Positions 63,255-64,000 of a stretch of 64,000 nt of DNA are shown here, piece after piece. The DNA is from Antitrichia curtipendula. Its lineage: Eukaryota > Streptophyta > Bryopsida > Hypnales > Leucodontaceae. Both the position numbers and the translations under genes were made by a program. The notes beneath the pieces are model-generated. The model was given only the letters and a program-made list of their open reading frames with translations, made no database searches and had not been told where the DNA came from. Each line of letters begins with the position of its first letter. The first letter of the stretch is position 1. The stretch covers positions 28,538,696 to 28,602,695 of the forward strand of contig OX579638.1 of assembly GCA_951230915.1 (NCBI GenBank). The letters are read 5' to 3'.

Positions 63255-63279
63255 GGGTCCTTTAGGGGTTAGGGGTTAA
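63255..63279. repeat. TTAA-family end
   Basis: GGGTCCTTTAGGGG is followed by a repeated TTAGGGG and then TTAA. It is the right end of a copy whose left end could not be located. Confidence 0.5.
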
Positions 63280-63486
63280 ATATAATTTCAATTGCTCTGA
63301 GTCCTCCCATTTGTCTTTATGAAGAATTTTTATTTTATTTTCAAGTTTCAACAATACCAGCATGGCAAACCAATCATCCTGCTTGTCTTGTCATAAACTT
63401 AGGCTGGTTTACCTTCATGGTTGCGGCAACCCCACGTGACACCCTAATATTTATGAAAACTCAAATTACTGTTGTTGCAGCTTTCA

Positions 63487-63753
63487 AGGTGAGGCGGATC
63501 TCGATAAATTGGTTGCACGAGATATTTCAGGAGGGGGGGGTGGGGTAAAACCTGCCCCTGTTTTTTTTGGTTTTTTTAAAGTAGAAGGGGACCTCCTAGA
63601 GTAAATTGGGGCCGCAGGCCCCAAATTTGCCAAAAAAAATTAAAAAAAAAAGCCTCCGGACCCCTAAAATGAGAAAGCCAGAAATTTGAGAAGGCAAAGG
63701 GCCCACCTCCTGAATTATCTCGTGCAACCAAAATATTGAGATCCAGGTGAGGC
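63487..63753. mobile_element. Mutator-type MITE with 9-bp target duplication
   Basis: AGGTGAGGC occurs exactly on both sides (63487-63495 and 63745-63753). Between them lie 249 bp with terminal inverted repeats of about 39 bases that start GGATCTCGATAAATTGGTTG and run through GCACGAGATA(T/A)TTCAGGAGG, with four or five mismatches. A 9-bp duplication is the mark of the Mutator (MULE) superfamily. The interior is G-rich, then T-rich, with a short ggggccgcaggcccc hairpin, and has no coding capacity. Confidence 0.8.
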
Positions 63754-64000
63754 CAGGGTTGGGCTCTTCGAACCTTAACTTAATATAAATTATGATGATT
63801 GATTTTACACCCTCAATAAGGTAACTTACGGCTTGTCCGCCCACATTATTCAGGTTTTAATAGTCGTTAGCTTTCCTCTGCCCCCCTTTAACTTATTCAT
63901 ACCTTATCATGACTCTCTTCTAAAGTTCCAAAAACAATCCAAAGGCTCAGTCCCCCCCACGGCACCAGTCCTGACTGAGATCATGACACCCTAGGAAGTG

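Noticed and set aside
63600..63625. Short hairpin ggggccgcaggcccc as a transcription terminator
   Set aside because: This is plant nuclear DNA and the hairpin lies inside a MITE; bacterial-type termination does not apply.

Overview
The window is nuclear DNA from a land plant. Two loci support this: a plant-type DRAP1/NC2-alpha gene (present twice) with five GT-AG introns, and a decayed plant cytosolic 6-phosphogluconate dehydrogenase gene. Most of the remainder is very AT-rich, gene-poor DNA filled with old non-autonomous transposons. That would fit a large, repeat-rich genome, but the lineage (seed plant, fern, lycophyte or bryophyte) cannot be fixed from the sequence.

Layout. 1-18019: AT-rich intergenic DNA with an LTR-like fragment (about 5.6-6.4 kb), a 220-bp foldback MITE (14.4 kb) and several copies of a transposon family with ends like CCCCTAAAGGACC flanked by TTAA (10611-11565, 11763-about 12640, 15344-16257, 16861-17793). 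18020-33912: the main structure, an inverted duplication. The 4441-bp arms are 18020-22460 (+) and 29472-33912 (-), around a 7011-bp AT-rich spacer. Coordinates mirror exactly (each pair sums to 51932). I found one base difference (18182 C against 33750 A; the identical base would be G). Each arm carries a full six-exon DRAP1 gene coding for the same 288 residues, and the two genes face each other across the spacer. The spacer holds a pogo/Tigger-like element with a transposase C-terminal remnant, plus more TTAA-family pieces. GC-rich sequence continues outside the right arm (33913-34150) but stops abruptly at the left arm, so the right copy looks parental and the left copy looks like the inserted duplicate.

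34200-64000: AT-rich DNA with a non-autonomous CACTA element (39955-41073), further TTAA-family copies (one nested inside another at 58.4-60.2 kb), several foldback elements, and a Mutator-type MITE with a 9-bp target duplication (63496-63744). A GC-richer tract at 45.3-48.1 kb looks like a decayed multi-exon gene. There is a relic of unknown coding sequence at 53.7-54.3 kb. The 6PGDH pseudogene lies at 55672-57342 and lacks its catalytic segment.

The only genes that look functional are the two DRAP1 copies. DRAP1 is the NC2-alpha half of the NC2 (DR1/DRAP1) repressor, which binds TBP on promoters. I found no convincing tRNA, rRNA or CRISPR sequence. Exon limits were set by eye from splice consensus and family similarity.
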